Source of the DNA: Streptococcus sanguinis SK1 = NCTC 7863
GTDB lineage: Bacteria; Bacillota; Bacilli; Lactobacillales; Streptococcaceae
NCBI RefSeq assembly: GCF_000194945.1
Contig: NZ_GL878509.1
Span: 204,258 to 268,257, forward strand
Direction of reading: 5' to 3'
Length of the DNA: 64,000 nt
The notes under the pieces are model-generated. The model was given only the letters and a program-made list of their open reading frames with translations, did not search any database and was not told the origin of the DNA. Position 1 is the first letter of the stretch. Each line of letters opens with the position of its first letter. Shown piece after piece: positions 45,743 to 55,435 of this stretch. A program made the translations under genes and the position numbers.

Positions 45743-46144
45743 TTATTGCTGATAGACTTCTTGGTAGAATTCCAGCTTGTCTCCATCCTTGACAGTGATT
45801 TGATTGGCTGCCTTAGGAGCCATTTCTCCGTTGACCTTAAACATCCAGTAGAGGCCCTTTGCTTCATCCTGAGCATGGCCGTCAATAGAAGTAATAAAAC
45901 CATCTTTTTCTTCGACCTTATAGGCCTTCTTCAAAGCATCCATAGCTGTCTTTCCTTCTTCAACAGCCACCGTTTTCTCGCTCTTCTCCTGACCATCTGG
46001 TGCAATACTGATGCTGATTTTCAGTTCCTTTTTAACAGAAGAATCAGCGGAGCTAGAGCTCTTGTCAGTATTTGTCTGGCTGCTGCCGCAACCTACAAGG
46101 AGAAGGGCAAAAGCAAGTGTGAGCAAACTAAAGATTTTTTTCAT
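45743..46144 (-). CDS. DUF4430 lipoprotein
   Basis: A 133-residue lipoprotein with lipobox LLVGCGS (Cys19), a short Ser-rich linker, and a DUF4430 domain at about 45-130 (VEEGKTAMDALKKAY, GLYWMFKVNGE, VKDGDKLEFYQEVY). This domain resembles the C-terminal fold of transcobalamin. Its gene starts inside the end of the ECF S-component gene, with AAGGAGG upstream, so the two are coupled. It may capture the vitamin for the S-component. The ligand is not proven. Confidence 0.85.
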   Translation of the reverse strand: MKKIFSLLTLAFALLLVGCGSSQTNTDKSSSSADSSVKKELKISISIAPDGQEKSEKTVAVEEGKTAMDALKKAYKVEEKDGFITSIDGHAQDEAKGLYWMFKVNGEMAPKAANQITVKDGDKLEFYQEVYQQ

Positions 46145-46613
46145 TATAGAGCCTCCTTAAAATAGGGTACAAGAGTGGGTAAAAAAACAAAGTCGACAGT
46201 CCGTGCGCTATATTGAAGGTCAAAGCATTGATAATCGCATAAGACCACCAGTGATAGTTGTACAGCAAGGCTGTCAGCGTATCAATGGCAATGCCATAGC
46301 CAAAGGATAGGAGAGCTGCTACTATTCCCTGTCCCACTAGATTTAACCGAGGATAGAGCAGCCGCCAAAGGCAAAGAATCAGTCCAAAGGACAGCAACTG
46401 AAAGAAGACGATTGGACTCATTCCCAAAAGAAAGGCTGATGTAAACATCGTCACAGCCATCACTAGGAGTGAAGTCGGCAAATCCTCAAAAATGACTATC
46501 AGGAAAAAGATAGCTGAGATAGGCTGCACATTGGGCAGAAAGGAAAATGCATAGCGAAAGGCCACACATAGAGCCGATAGGATGGCAATTTTAGCCATTT
46601 TGCGAGCAGACAA
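46128..46613 (-). CDS. ECF transporter S component (TTG start)
   Basis: A 161-residue membrane protein with about five to six helices, starting MSARKMAKIAILSALCVAFRY. The early AxxxA-type helix (AKIAILSALCVAFR) is typical of ECF S-components that bind the EcfT subunit. The TTG at 46613 is chosen because AAAGGAGG lies five bases upstream; an ATG 30 bases earlier has no RBS. No ATPase or T gene is nearby, so it would use the shared EcfAA'T module. Coupled to the DUF4430 lipoprotein, suggesting a cobalamin-like or other bulky ligand. Confidence 0.82.
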   Translation of the reverse strand: MSARKMAKIAILSALCVAFRYAFSFLPNVQPISAIFFLIVIFEDLPTSLLVMAVTMFTSAFLLGMSPIVFFQLLSFGLILCLWRLLYPRLNLVGQGIVAALLSFGYGIAIDTLTALLYNYHWWSYAIINALTFNIAHGLSTLFFYPLLYPILRRLYNEKNL

Positions 46614-46654
46614 AGGTACCTCCTTTCTAATTGAGTGAATCAAGACAAGTTGGA

Positions 46655-47365
46655 TTAGGTATGCAGCTCAACAGCATCCCAGTCCTGGGCCGTATTCAGC
46701 CCCAGCAGCCAGTCAAGACCAGACCGCCTCTCCAGAACAACACTTTCATCAAGGCCTGCCGGTGCTGGCTGGTTATGAATCCGAGCATCCACACAAGCCC
46801 AGTGATAACGATAAATCAAATCATCCTCATCCAGTAATTCTTCTAAGCTGCGCGGTTGGCATTTCCCCAGAAATTCCTGAAAGTCAACCGCACTAGCGAC
46901 TGCGTCAATAGCAATATCACAATCACAAATCTTATCTGGAAACGGTAAAGTATCTACTAGACCCAAGTACCAAATCAAGGACCAATAGGCCTCGTATTTC
47001 CAAACCATATTAATAATAGCTGCCGAGTCGGCACGATCTTCCAAGACTGCCCTTTCTTTGGGCGTCAACTCTTCCTGCACCCCGTATTGCTGCAGTTTAT
47101 CCTGCAGCCAATGGCGGCTCTCCTCATTATAATTATTATTTTCGATATCCAAGGCCGCCTGAATAATCAAGAGGCTGCTAATAGCTCGACGCGCAATTTC
47201 TTCTAGCGAGCGCGGCCTTACTTGCTCAGCACTTTCGATGACTGGCAAATGCTCAATGTAAGGAATCCCCTCCTTTTTCAAGCGCTGGATACTAGCCGCC
47301 TTGCGCTCTTCTGGTGTTTTCACTCTGGCTTTCTTGCCAGCAAACAAGTCTTTAAAAAGCGACAT
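46655..47365 (-). CDS. DUF4272 domain protein
   Basis: A 236-residue cytoplasmic protein of unknown function. The DUF4272 marks are SLEEIARRAISSLLIIQAA near residue 55, MVWKYEAYWSLIWYLGL near 120 and YRYHWACVDAR near 190. ATG at 47365 has TTGGAGG five bases upstream; the frame extends 27 codons more without RBS. It lies between clpC and the ECF S-component, all on minus. Confidence 0.75.
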   Translation of the reverse strand: MSLFKDLFAGKKARVKTPEERKAASIQRLKKEGIPYIEHLPVIESAEQVRPRSLEEIARRAISSLLIIQAALDIENNNYNEESRHWLQDKLQQYGVQEELTPKERAVLEDRADSAAIINMVWKYEAYWSLIWYLGLVDTLPFPDKICDCDIAIDAVASAVDFQEFLGKCQPRSLEELLDEDDLIYRYHWACVDARIHNQPAPAGLDESVVLERRSGLDWLLGLNTAQDWDAVELHT

Positions 47366-47491
47366 ATCAGCCTCCAATCCTTCAATTCCCAGTTTCATTG
47401 AATGATGAAATAACTGTTCGGTATCTATAGGTATGATTGCTATCAAGGTTTAACCACGATCAAACAACTTTCCGTTGAAAGACTGCGATTT

Positions 47492-49921
47492 CTAGGCCAC
47501 TTCGAACTTGAGTTGGCCAGCCTTGACCCCGACCTTAAGAGTCTGACCAGCAGTCAAATCTCCTGTCAAGAGGAGCTCAGACAGCTTGTCCTCTACCTGA
47601 GTCTGTAGAGTGCGACGCAATGGCCGTGCTCCCATTTCCACATCGTATCCTTCCTGAGCCAGCAGCTTAAGGGCACTAGCCTGAAATTTCAGCTCAATTC
47701 CCTTCTCAGCGAGACTTGCAATGAGCGGTTTGACCATAACCTTGACCACTTCCTGCATATCTTCAGCAGATAAGCTGTGGAAGACTACCTTCTCGTCAAT
47801 ACGGTTGATAAACTCTGGTCTATATGCTTTATTGAGTTCTTCCAGCATCCGTTTTTCCATATTGGCATGGTCCAAGCGAATGTCCCGCGCACCAAAGCCC
47901 ACCGTCTTATCATCCCGCAAACTGGTCGCCCCCAGATTGCTGGTCATGATAATAATCGTGTTGGAGAAGTCCACCTTGCGGCCCTTGCTGTCAGTCAACT
48001 GGCCATCATCCAAGACCTGCAGGAGAACATTGAAAATATCTGGGTGCGCCTTTTCCACCTCGTCAAAGAGCAGGACAGAATAAGGTCTGTTGCGCACCTT
48101 TTCCGTCAGCTCCCCTCCTTCTTCATAGCCTACATAGCCTGGGGGCGCTCCGTTGAGACGGCTAGCCGCGAATTTCTCCATGTACTCACTCATATCAAAG
48201 CGGATGAGAGCAGACTCGTCATCAAAGAGACTTTCGGCCAAGGCCTTGGCTAGCTCTGTCTTCCCGACTCCTGTCGGACCTAGGAACATAAAGGAGCCAA
48301 TCGGCCGCTTGCTGCTGCGGATACCAGACTGGTTCCGTCGGATAGCTCGGCTGATAGCTGAAATCGCCTCGTCCTGCCCAATCACGCGTTTATGCAGTTC
48401 TGTTTCCAAGTTGAGGTATTTCTTTGCATCTGTCTGAGTCAGCTTCTGCACTGGAATACCAGACAAGCCACTCAGAGTAGCCAAGACATCGTCTTCTTCC
48501 ACTTTTAGTTTATAAAGCTTCGGTTGCTGCTCTTGCTCAAGCAACTTCGACACCTTTTTAAAGTCCGCTGCCATCAAGGCTTGATCCACTGGCGTCAAAT
48601 CCGACTGCTCGTAATTCTGTGGTCCTCTATTCTGCACTGTTGCACTGGCCTCGTCCAAAAGATCAATGGCAGAGTCCGGCAGATGCTTGCTAGTCAGATA
48701 GCGATGGGCATATTTCACCGCCGTCTCAATCGCTTGATCACTAATCTGTACCTTGTGATGGTCCTCATAGCTCTTTCTCAAGCCTTGTAAAATAGCAATG
48801 CTGTCAGCCACATTAGGCTCTTCTATGCTGACCTTAGCAAAACGCCGGGAAAGGGCCGCATCTTTTTCAATATGTTTCTGATACTCTTCCTGCGTCGTGG
48901 CACCAACAGTTCGCAAGGTTCCACGAGCCAGAGCCGGTTTCAGGATATTGGCTGCATCCAAAGTCGAGTCAATACCGCTGCCAGATCCCATGATAGTATG
49001 CAGCTCATCGATGAAGAGAATGACATGACCATCTTCTTCAATGTCATTGATGATGTTGTTCATCCGCTCCTCGAAGTCTCCGCGAAAGCGAGTGCCAGCG
49101 ACTACATTCATCAAGTCCAGCTCCAAAACCCGCATCTTAGCAAGTTCAGCCGGAACCTGACCAGCCGCTACACGCTGAGCCAGTCCTAAAGCCAGAGCTG
49201 TCTTACCAACCCCAGCATCTCCAACCAGCACTGGATTGTTTTTAGTCTTACGACTGAGAATCTGAACTATCCGTGAAATTTCTTGATCGCGGCCAATGAC
49301 GGGCTCCAATCGGCCATCTCTAGCCAGCTCCGTCAGATCACGGGTGTAGTCTTCCAGACCACCGCTAGTAGAAGCTGGCATACCCATCATATTGGCCATG
49401 GTCTGCTTAGCGGCCATTACTCCCTTATTCAGACTGCGAATAGCCTTGATATCTTCCTTGCCCCAGCCAGCTCGCTGCTCCAAGACCTTTCGCAAATCAC
49501 TGATTTTCGGTCCCTGCTCCTTGTCCTCGTAGCTAAAGCCAGTAAATTCCAGAATACGAGAGGCCAAGGTCCCCCGGTCAAATAACATAGCCAGCAGCAC
49601 ATGTTCAGTACCTACATGCTTAGCCCGAACAGCTTCTGCAATCTGGCCCGCCTCCTCAAACAACTCCTCTAAGCGATAAGAAAAAGGCAGCAGCTCGAAG
49701 TGACCGTCTTTCTGATAAGCCTGACCAGTAATCTGAAAAGCTGCTTCTTCAAATCCATCAACTTCCACAGGAAACTCATTGAGGACTGAACCAGCAACGC
49801 TGTAGGGATTATTAGCCAGAGCAATCAGCAGATGCCATGATTCCAGATAATCTGTCGTAAAATGGCCGGCCAAGAGCTGGGCTGCTTCCAAGCTTTCTAT
49901 TAAGGCTTTTGAGTATTTCAT
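47492..49921 (-). CDS. clpC: ATP-dependent Clp protease ATPase subunit ClpC
   Basis: An 809-residue AAA+ unfoldase. A double Clp-N domain occupies about 1-140. The first AAA+ has Walker [10 protein letters not shown] near 230, the second GPTGVGKTE near 540. A VGFGA segment near 665 fits the ClpP-docking loop. It unfolds proteins for ClpP and acts as a heat-shock chaperone. The gene begins one base after the ctsR stop, so the two are an operon under the CtsR operator at 50446. Confidence 0.95.
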   Translation of the reverse strand: MKYSKALIESLEAAQLLAGHFTTDYLESWHLLIALANNPYSVAGSVLNEFPVEVDGFEEAAFQITGQAYQKDGHFELLPFSYRLEELFEEAGQIAEAVRAKHVGTEHVLLAMLFDRGTLASRILEFTGFSYEDKEQGPKISDLRKVLEQRAGWGKEDIKAIRSLNKGVMAAKQTMANMMGMPASTSGGLEDYTRDLTELARDGRLEPVIGRDQEISRIVQILSRKTKNNPVLVGDAGVGKTALALGLAQRVAAGQVPAELAKMRVLELDLMNVVAGTRFRGDFEERMNNIINDIEEDGHVILFIDELHTIMGSGSGIDSTLDAANILKPALARGTLRTVGATTQEEYQKHIEKDAALSRRFAKVSIEEPNVADSIAILQGLRKSYEDHHKVQISDQAIETAVKYAHRYLTSKHLPDSAIDLLDEASATVQNRGPQNYEQSDLTPVDQALMAADFKKVSKLLEQEQQPKLYKLKVEEDDVLATLSGLSGIPVQKLTQTDAKKYLNLETELHKRVIGQDEAISAISRAIRRNQSGIRSSKRPIGSFMFLGPTGVGKTELAKALAESLFDDESALIRFDMSEYMEKFAASRLNGAPPGYVGYEEGGELTEKVRNRPYSVLLFDEVEKAHPDIFNVLLQVLDDGQLTDSKGRKVDFSNTIIIMTSNLGATSLRDDKTVGFGARDIRLDHANMEKRMLEELNKAYRPEFINRIDEKVVFHSLSAEDMQEVVKVMVKPLIASLAEKGIELKFQASALKLLAQEGYDVEMGARPLRRTLQTQVEDKLSELLLTGDLTAGQTLKVGVKAGQLKFEVA

Positions 49922-50386
49922 TTATGATTCCATTCCTTTTCTGTCTAGTTGTTGTAAAATCTTTTTTAATATCCGGGCACGAATCACCGCAGCCCCATCA
50001 CCCAAAATCGAGTCCGATGCTGTTGACAAGATTAGATTGCCCTCACGTTCAGTCATAATCTTCTCATCAAAAAGAAGCTGAATAACATCTGTGAAAACCT
50101 GCTGGCTGACACGCTCTCCCACACTGTCGTACAGGCCGCAAAGCATCTGATGCCGGTCGGAAAATTCAATCTTTCCAATCCGAATATAGCCGCCGCCACC
50201 ACGCTTGCTCTCAACGATATAGCCCCGACTTTCCGTAAAACGCGTCTTAATCACATAGTTAATCTGACTGGGAACCACCTGAAAAACATCAGCCAGTTCA
50301 CTGCGTTTCAGTTCAACCATCCCAGCCTGAGCCAGAATAGACTTGATATATGCTTCAATACTGTCCGATGTGTTTTTTGCACCCAT
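49922..50386 (-). CDS. ctsR: Transcriptional repressor CtsR
   Basis: A 154-residue heat-sensing repressor of clp genes. The N-terminal helix-turn-helix lies at about residues 20-60 (ELADVFQVVPSQINYVIKTRF, in parts), followed by the Gly-rich RGGGGYIRI thermosensor wing. It autoregulates through the CtsR box near its promoter. Co-transcribed with clpC. Confidence 0.95.
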   Translation of the reverse strand: MGAKNTSDSIEAYIKSILAQAGMVELKRSELADVFQVVPSQINYVIKTRFTESRGYIVESKRGGGGYIRIGKIEFSDRHQMLCGLYDSVGERVSQQVFTDVIQLLFDEKIMTEREGNLILSTASDSILGDGAAVIRARILKKILQQLDRKGMES

Positions 50387-50445
50387 GACTTCCCTTTCCA
50401 GTTGAAAATTTCAGAATAGATTTCTTTTTTCCTTGCTTCTCTAAC

Positions 50446-50471
50446 ATTGACTATCTTTGACTAATATTATA
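50446..50471 (-). promoter_or_regulatory. ctsR-clpC promoter and CtsR operator
   Basis: On the minus strand TATAAT at 50466-50471 is followed by AGTCAAAGATAGTCAAT (50446-50462), which fits the CtsR heptad repeat RGTCAAANANRGTCAAA except at the last base. Binding there would block transcription start. Confidence 0.8.
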
Positions 50472-50554
50472 CCGGAAAAGTCTCTATTTTAAAAGAAAAA
50501 GGGATGACTGAAAGATCTGACAATTCAAACTAGTGAAAAAGCTTTGTCAGGTTT

Positions 50555-50592
50555 GTGTAACCGCTTGCTTTTTGCTTTTAAAGCGTTATAAT
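50555..50592 (+). promoter_or_regulatory. Promoter with cre-like site for small membrane protein
   Basis: TTGCTT (50565-50570), 16 bases, TATAAT (50587-50592). GTGTAACCGCTTGCT at 50555-50569 fits the cre consensus except at the first position and covers the -35. Confidence 0.45.
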
Positions 50593-50670
50593 ATAGGTGG
50601 AAATCCACAAGGAAAAGACAGACAGAAACTCCTGCCTGCCAACTATCATCTAAACAAGGAGGATAATCCA

Positions 50671-51021
50671 ATGAAAATGGATTGGCTCAACTATTCTCGT
50701 CATGTACTCAAATGGCTCTTTGCAGCTCTGAGTATTTTCACCATCTTTTCTGCTGACTATGTTGATATTCCTATCGGAGCTCTCATCGCCTGTCTTTATG
50801 CTCCCTTGCTCTTCGAACAGGAGCTGGTCAGCAACCGAGTCAAATGGTATAGCTTTCTGATTATGATAGTGGTTACTCTGCCCCTTTTGTTTATTACCAA
50901 AGTCTACCAGTTTAGCTTGACTTACCCCCAAACGACAGTTCTTCTCTTCCTCTTGGCAGTATTGATTTTTACCAACGGCTTGATTGCTCATAAGGAAGAA
51001 AGAGAAAAAGCAGCTAAGTGA
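50671..51021 (+). CDS. Small integral membrane protein, function unknown
   Basis: A 116-residue protein with about four hydrophobic segments: VLKWLFAALSIFTIF, IPIGALIACLYAPLLF, WYSFLIMIVVTLPLLF and VLLFLLAVLIFTNGL. A charged tail KEEREKAAK follows. ATG at 50671 follows AAGGAGGATAATCCA; the frame is open 46 codons earlier but without an RBS. It is divergent from ctsR and has its own promoter with a cre-like site. I do not recognise the family. Confidence 0.7.
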   Translation: MKMDWLNYSRHVLKWLFAALSIFTIFSADYVDIPIGALIACLYAPLLFEQELVSNRVKWYSFLIMIVVTLPLLFITKVYQFSLTYPQTTVLLFLLAVLIFTNGLIAHKEEREKAAK

Positions 51022-51060
51022 TGCTGCTCACCATTCTAAACTTGATGTTTAAAAAACTAT

Positions 51061-51094
51061 AAAAAGGTCTGAGATTTTTTCTCAGACCTTTTTA
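51061..51094. terminator. Bidirectional terminator, tsf
   Basis: AAAAAGGTCTGAG/CTCAGACCTTTTT perfect hairpin between convergent genes. Confidence 0.9.
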
Positions 51095-51120
51095 TCATTC
51101 TATTTCTAAGCTAAAAACGA

Positions 51121-52164
51121 TTAGTTTTGACCAAGAGCAGCAGCCATTGTTGCAGCTACTTCGTTTTCAAAGTCGTTAGCAGCTTTTTCGATACCTTCAC
51201 CAACTTCAAAACGAGCGAACTCAACTACTGAAGCATTTACTGATTCAAGGTAAGCTTCAACTGTCTTGCTGTCATCCATGATGTATACTTGTGCAAGAAG
51301 TGTGTATGCTTGGTCAACTTTAGTGTTGTCAAGCATGAAGCGGTCCATTTTACCTGGGATGATCTTGTCCCAGATCTTTTCTGGTTTGCCTTCAGCAGCC
51401 AACTCAGCTTTGATGTCTTCTTCAGCTTGAGCAACAACTGCATCAGTCAATTGAGCTTTAGAACCGTATTTCAAGTGTGGAAGAGCTGGTTTACCAACCA
51501 TTGCACGGCTTTCGTTGTCTTGATCGATGACATGGTTCAATTGTGCCAATTCATCTTTAACAAATTGCTCATCCAATTCTTTGTATGAAAGAACAGTTGG
51601 TTTCATCGCAGCGATGTGCATAGAGATTTGCTTAGCAAGAGCATCATCTCCACCTTCGATAACTGAGATAACACCGATACGGCCACCGTTGTGTTGGTAA
51701 GCACCAAAGTGTTGAGCATCTGTCTTTTCAATCAAAGCAAAGCGACGGAAAGAGATTTTTTCTCCAATAGTTGCAGTTGCAGATACGTATGCAGCTTCAA
51801 GAGTTTCACCTGAAGGCATTGTCAAAGCAAGCGCTTCTTCGTTGTTAGCTGGTTTACCTTCAGCGATTACTTTCGCAGTTGCATTTACCAAGTCAACAAA
51901 TTGAGCGTTTTTCGCAACGAAGTCAGTTTCAGCATTCACTTCAACAACAGCTGCAACATTACCGTTTACGTAAACACCTGTCAGACCTTCAGCGGCAACA
52001 CGGTCAGCTTTCTTAGCTGCTTTTGCCATACCTTTTTCACGAAGCAATTCAATCGCTTTTTCGATGTCACCATCTGTTTCAACAAGTGCTTTCTTAGCGT
52101 CCATGACACCAGCACCAGATTTTTCACGCAATTCTTTGACAAGCTTAGCTGTAATTTCTGCCAT
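51121..52164 (-). CDS. tsf: Elongation factor Ts
   Basis: A 347-residue nucleotide exchange factor for EF-Tu. The N-terminal UBA-like region is [27 protein letters not shown] (in parts), with the TDFVAKN motif near residue 80. Streptococcal EF-Ts has this longer form. Co-transcribed with rpsB, with a hairpin in the 72-base gap that may reduce tsf transcription. Confidence 0.96.
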   Translation of the reverse strand: MAEITAKLVKELREKSGAGVMDAKKALVETDGDIEKAIELLREKGMAKAAKKADRVAAEGLTGVYVNGNVAAVVEVNAETDFVAKNAQFVDLVNATAKVIAEGKPANNEEALALTMPSGETLEAAYVSATATIGEKISFRRFALIEKTDAQHFGAYQHNGGRIGVISVIEGGDDALAKQISMHIAAMKPTVLSYKELDEQFVKDELAQLNHVIDQDNESRAMVGKPALPHLKYGSKAQLTDAVVAQAEEDIKAELAAEGKPEKIWDKIIPGKMDRFMLDNTKVDQAYTLLAQVYIMDDSKTVEAYLESVNASVVEFARFEVGEGIEKAANDFENEVAATMAAALGQN

Positions 52165-52189
52165 TTTTCTTCTCCTATTTTTTAATGTA

Positions 52190-52222
52190 AATAAAGGAGC
52201 TGGGCTGAGCCCTGCCCCTTTA
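52190..52222 (-). terminator. rpsB-tsf intergenic attenuator hairpin
   Basis: AAAGGGGCAGGGC/GCCCAGCTCCTTT stem with a short loop and CTTTATTT after it on the minus strand; a partial terminator inside the operon. Confidence 0.6.
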
Positions 52223-52236
52223 GGTTAGTTTACTGA

Positions 52237-53019
52237 TTATTCGTTTGAACCTTCAACAACTTCAACGATTTCTTCGATAGAATCTGCTTGAGTTTCAGTT
52301 TCAGCCAATTCTGCTTCTACTGATTCAACGCTATCTTCACCTTGACGGCCTTCGATAACAGCATCAGCCATTTTCGCAGTGATCAATTTAACCGCACGGA
52401 TTGCATCGTCGTTCGCTGGGATGATAACATCGATATCATCAGGATCAGTGTTAGTATCAACCATGGCAACCACTGGGATACCTAATTTCTTAGCTTCCTT
52501 AACAGCGATTTGCTCTTTATGAGGGTCAACTACGTACATCACATCTGGGATGCGTGGCATATCTTCGATACCGCCCAAGAACTTTTCAAGACGAGCACGT
52601 TGTTTGTTGAGAAGAGCGACTTCTTTCTTAGGAAGAACTTCGAAAGTTCCGTCTTCTTCCATGCGTTTGATTTCTTTCAAACGAGCTACACGTTTTTGGA
52701 TAGTAGACCAGTTTGTAAGAGTTCCACCCAACCAACGGTGGTTGATGAAGTATTGACCTGAACGTTCTGCTTCTTCTTTGACAGCGTCAGCAGCTTGCTT
52801 CTTAGTACCAACGAAGAGGATAACTGCATCGTTAGCAGCAGCATCACGCATAAAGTCGTAAGCTTGGTCAGCATACTTTACAGTTTGCTGCAAGTCGATT
52901 ACGTGGATACCGTTACGCTCAGTGAAGATGTATTTAGCCATCTTAGGGTTCCAGCGACGAGTTTGGTGACCAAAGTGAACACCAGCCTCAAGAAGTTGTT
53001 TCATTGAAATTACTGCCAT
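52237..53019 (-). CDS. rpsB: 30S ribosomal protein S2
   Basis: A 260-residue small-subunit protein, starting [27 protein letters not shown] (in parts), with the S2 signature [12 protein letters not shown] near 155. A Glu-rich C-terminal tail is typical of streptococci. AAGGAG precedes the ATG. First gene of rpsB-tsf, with a 113-base structured leader. Confidence 0.97.
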   Translation of the reverse strand: MAVISMKQLLEAGVHFGHQTRRWNPKMAKYIFTERNGIHVIDLQQTVKYADQAYDFMRDAAANDAVILFVGTKKQAADAVKEEAERSGQYFINHRWLGGTLTNWSTIQKRVARLKEIKRMEEDGTFEVLPKKEVALLNKQRARLEKFLGGIEDMPRIPDVMYVVDPHKEQIAVKEAKKLGIPVVAMVDTNTDPDDIDVIIPANDDAIRAVKLITAKMADAVIEGRQGEDSVESVEAELAETETQADSIEEIVEVVEGSNE

Positions 53020-53167
53020 GAGTAAATTCTCCTTTTTGTTTTTTTCCTCTTTTAAATTTCAGCTCGCAGGACCACCCGAGGGCAACAGTCCCACAATTCA
53101 TCTAAAATGAGTATTTTGCCATTTACACGGCACCCCCTATTATAACAAAAGCGCAGCTCTTTGACAA
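53020..53167 (-). promoter_or_regulatory. rpsB promoter and structured leader
   Basis: TTGTCA (53162-53167), 17 bases, TATAAT (53139-53144) on the minus strand. The ~113-base leader contains nested pairing (GGGAC/GTCC around GCCC/GGGT) at about 53066-53095. This could be an S2-responsive leader. Not matched to a known motif. Confidence 0.55.
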
Positions 53168-53325
53168 GGTGTTTGCCAGATTTTCTGCCACTAAGAATGA
53201 ATTCAACCTCTCAGCTGAACATTTGTTCCTGAAGCGTTCAGAATGGTAGCGTCTAACATTTTCTGATTTGACTTTGAAAGACTCTTGACGAAAGCAAGTA
53301 TTTACGATAGAATAATAAGAGTTGC

Positions 53326-53396
53326 GGCGGTATAGCCAAGTGGTAAGGCACGGCTCTGCAAAAGCTTGATCGTCGGTTCAAATCCGTCTACCGCCT
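53326..53396 (+). tRNA. tRNA-Cys (GCA anticodon)
   Basis: A 71-base cloverleaf: acceptor GGCGGTA pairs with TACCGCC, discriminator T. The anticodon loop is CTGCAAA, giving GCA. The T-loop is GTTCAAATC. It is an isolated tRNA gene between rpsB and a lipoprotein gene. The CCA end is not encoded. Confidence 0.95.
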
Positions 53397-53526
53397 TCAT
53401 AGATATATTTCCAGAAGCCCACCAAGGGGCTTTTTTCATTTGATTTACTATTGTTTCTAGCAAATTTTGCTGATATAATATTATAAAAATATCATTCATC
53501 ATCAGCGAAAGGAAAAAAGATTGATT

Positions 53527-54291
53527 ATGAAAAAAGTCAGCTTCTATACTCTTAGTCTCCTCTCTTTGCTAGCTCTCTCAGCCTGCATGCCTGCCAAGCA
53601 GACGCAGCAAAGAAAAAAGACACCTAGCTCCTTCAAAGCTTCGAAAAGTTCATCCTCTAAGGAAACATCCAGCAAATCATCTAGCAGTAGCTCTAGCACC
53701 TATGAAAGTAGTGATGAGGTATTTCAGAAACGTGCTACCTTTGATCCAGATGATGCTTCTGCACTACAATACATACCAGATGCAGCTTCTATTCCTGAAT
53801 TAGAGAAAATAAGAAATTTTCATATTTCCACTGGCTTTGTCATTCAGGTAAATGGAGAGGATATCAATGGTGACAAACCTAAAACATCTTACGATGAGGT
53901 AACAGCGGCTCTAGGCCAACCTACATTCAGCACTGATGAGAATGACCCTGGCAACTCTGTTAACATCTGGCACACAGACAACGGAGACATTATGTGCTAC
54001 TTTACCAATAATGTCCTGACAAATTTGAGTTTTAGCCTAAAAGACGCTCAACCAGCCAAAAGCAGTTACTCTAGCATCACCACATCCGACACTCCCAAGA
54101 CAGCTTTCGACAAGCTTGGTCGTCCGGAAATGATTATACGTTCAGAACGCGATACAACCTTTGTCTATAAAAATTCTAATGATGAACAGTTTAGTTTCTC
54201 TACCCAGAACAATCAAATCGTTGGGGTAATGTCTACCTATCAAATGAAACAAACCAAAGACATTATTGACTCTGTCATTAAGGATAAGTAA
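53527..54291 (+). CDS. Lipoprotein with two BLIP/SmpA-like units
   Basis: A 254-residue exported protein. The signal peptide ends in LALSACM (lipobox, Cys20), then a Ser/Lys/Thr linker to about 70. Two similar units follow: KTSYDEVTAALGQPTFSTD...NVLTNLSF and DTPKTAFDKLGRPEMIIRS...NQIVGVMS. They resemble the repeats of the three proteins at 29564-32480. The ATG at 53527 gives a normal signal peptide; a TTG at 53521 has better RBS spacing (AAGGA plus 7). Function unknown. Confidence 0.75.
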   Translation: MKKVSFYTLSLLSLLALSACMPAKQTQQRKKTPSSFKASKSSSSKETSSKSSSSSSSTYESSDEVFQKRATFDPDDASALQYIPDAASIPELEKIRNFHISTGFVIQVNGEDINGDKPKTSYDEVTAALGQPTFSTDENDPGNSVNIWHTDNGDIMCYFTNNVLTNLSFSLKDAQPAKSSYSSITTSDTPKTAFDKLGRPEMIIRSERDTTFVYKNSNDEQFSFSTQNNQIVGVMSTYQMKQTKDIIDSVIKDK

Positions 54292-54316
54292 TCTTACAAT
54301 TGGCTCCAAAAACACA

Positions 54317-54347
54317 AAAATCCAAGACCTTTTCAGTCTTGGATTTT
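54317..54347. terminator. Bidirectional terminator, lipoprotein / nusG
   Basis: A 12-bp perfect AAAATCCAAGAC/GTCTTGGATTTT hairpin between convergent genes. Confidence 0.9.
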
Positions 54348-54376
54348 ATTTTTGACAAGGATAGCGGCTTCGTCGA

Positions 54377-54913
54377 TTAAAGCTCTGCAATCTGGCTAAG
54401 ATTAACTTCAGCCACGGTGTCATTGCCAAACATGGAAATAATCATCTTGACCTTGTTATTATCAATTTCCGTAATCTTACCTGTATAGTCAGTAAAGGCA
54501 CCATCAATGATACGAACGGTATCCCCAACCTTGACATCCAAGTCAAATTCCTGCACTGTTTGACCCATAGAGATGAGAATGTTGCGAATTTCTTCTTCCA
54601 AGAGTGGCGTTGGTTTAGAGCGGTTCCCGTGTGAACCGACAAACCCTGTTACATTTGGAGTATTCCGTACGACAAACCAAGCTTCATCTGTCATTACCAT
54701 TTCTACCAAAACATAACCAGGGAAGCGATTTTCTTCGATTTCCTTGGTCTTGCCATTTTTCTCTACTTGCACGGTCTGAGTAGGGATTTCCACGCGCAAG
54801 ATATTTTCCAGCATATTATAAGTCTGAGCGCGCTGCAAAAGATTTTCTTTTACCTTGTTTTCATAGCCTGAGTAGGTCTGCAGTACAAACCAACCTTTGT
54901 CAAAACTGTCCAT
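54377..54913 (-). CDS. nusG: Transcription termination/antitermination protein NusG
   Basis: A 178-residue factor with an N-terminal NGN domain (WFVLQTYSGYENKVKENL in parts, GYVLVEM, TPNVTGFVG) and a C-terminal KOW domain (VGDTVRIIDGAFTDYTGKI). It binds RNA polymerase and couples it to the ribosome. Preceded by TATAAT at 54970-54975, so it has its own promoter despite lying downstream of secE. Confidence 0.96.
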   Translation of the reverse strand: MDSFDKGWFVLQTYSGYENKVKENLLQRAQTYNMLENILRVEIPTQTVQVEKNGKTKEIEENRFPGYVLVEMVMTDEAWFVVRNTPNVTGFVGSHGNRSKPTPLLEEEIRNILISMGQTVQEFDLDVKVGDTVRIIDGAFTDYTGKITEIDNNKVKMIISMFGNDTVAEVNLSQIAEL

Positions 54914-55246
54914 GAGTTCATCCTTTCCTAAATAAAAAAGCCTATGGGCTTCTGCTTCTTTCTAGCCCTATTATACCATAATTTCCTCAAATGCAAAGGA
55001 ATTTATTAACTATTTTCCTGACAAATCAAAGCCTTGCAATTCTGCCCAAAAATTCTTGAGTCAGCGTTGTCTAGTATGAGAAATTTTTATTTCAAACGAT
55101 GAATTATAGATAGATTTGATTTTTTGAAGCTGACTGAAATTGTCGGCACGTAAATAAGGACATACGTCAAAAGTCCCACCTACTCACAATAGGTGGGACT
55201 TTGAATGATATGCCTGTTGTAGACTTTTTTATTTCTACTTAAATCA
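54914..55246. other. secE-nusG intergenic region
   Basis: No gene is visible. It holds the nusG promoter (TATAAT at 54970-54975 on minus, TTTGCA 16 bases upstream of it) and a perfect 13-bp hairpin at 55170-55202. Confidence 0.5.
55170..55202 (-). terminator. 13-bp hairpin after secE
   Basis: AAAGTCCCACCTA/TAGGTGGGACTTT with a 7-base loop. Only four T follow on the minus strand, so termination may be partial. Confidence 0.5.
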
Positions 55247-55426
55247 TTAAGAGAAAATATGCAGAATCTGGAAAAGACCGCTTGCCACTACTTTGTCAAA
55301 AATATAGATGATTACTACAAAGAATGCAGTGTATTCCATGACAGAAATAAAATCTGTCCATCTCTCTTTTCGGGTAGGCCAAGTTGTATCTTTCAATAAT
55401 TTAAAAACATCTTTAAAGAATTTCAC
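55247..55426 (-). CDS. secE: Preprotein translocase subunit SecE (GTG start)
   Basis: A 59-residue single-span membrane protein of the SecYEG channel. It starts GTG-AAA (MKFFKDVFKLLKDTTWPTRK in part), with the conserved TTWPTRKE segment at 14-21 and one helix at about 33-52. GGAG lies six bases before the GTG. The rpmG stop is nine bases upstream. Too short for most automatic calls but unmistakable in context. Confidence 0.93.
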   Translation of the reverse strand: MKFFKDVFKLLKDTTWPTRKERWTDFISVMEYTAFFVVIIYIFDKVVASGLFQILHIFS

Positions 55427-55435
55427 AACAATCTC

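Noticed and set aside
47777..48253. Plus-strand frame of 158 codons
   Set aside because: Antisense to clpC; no supporting features.
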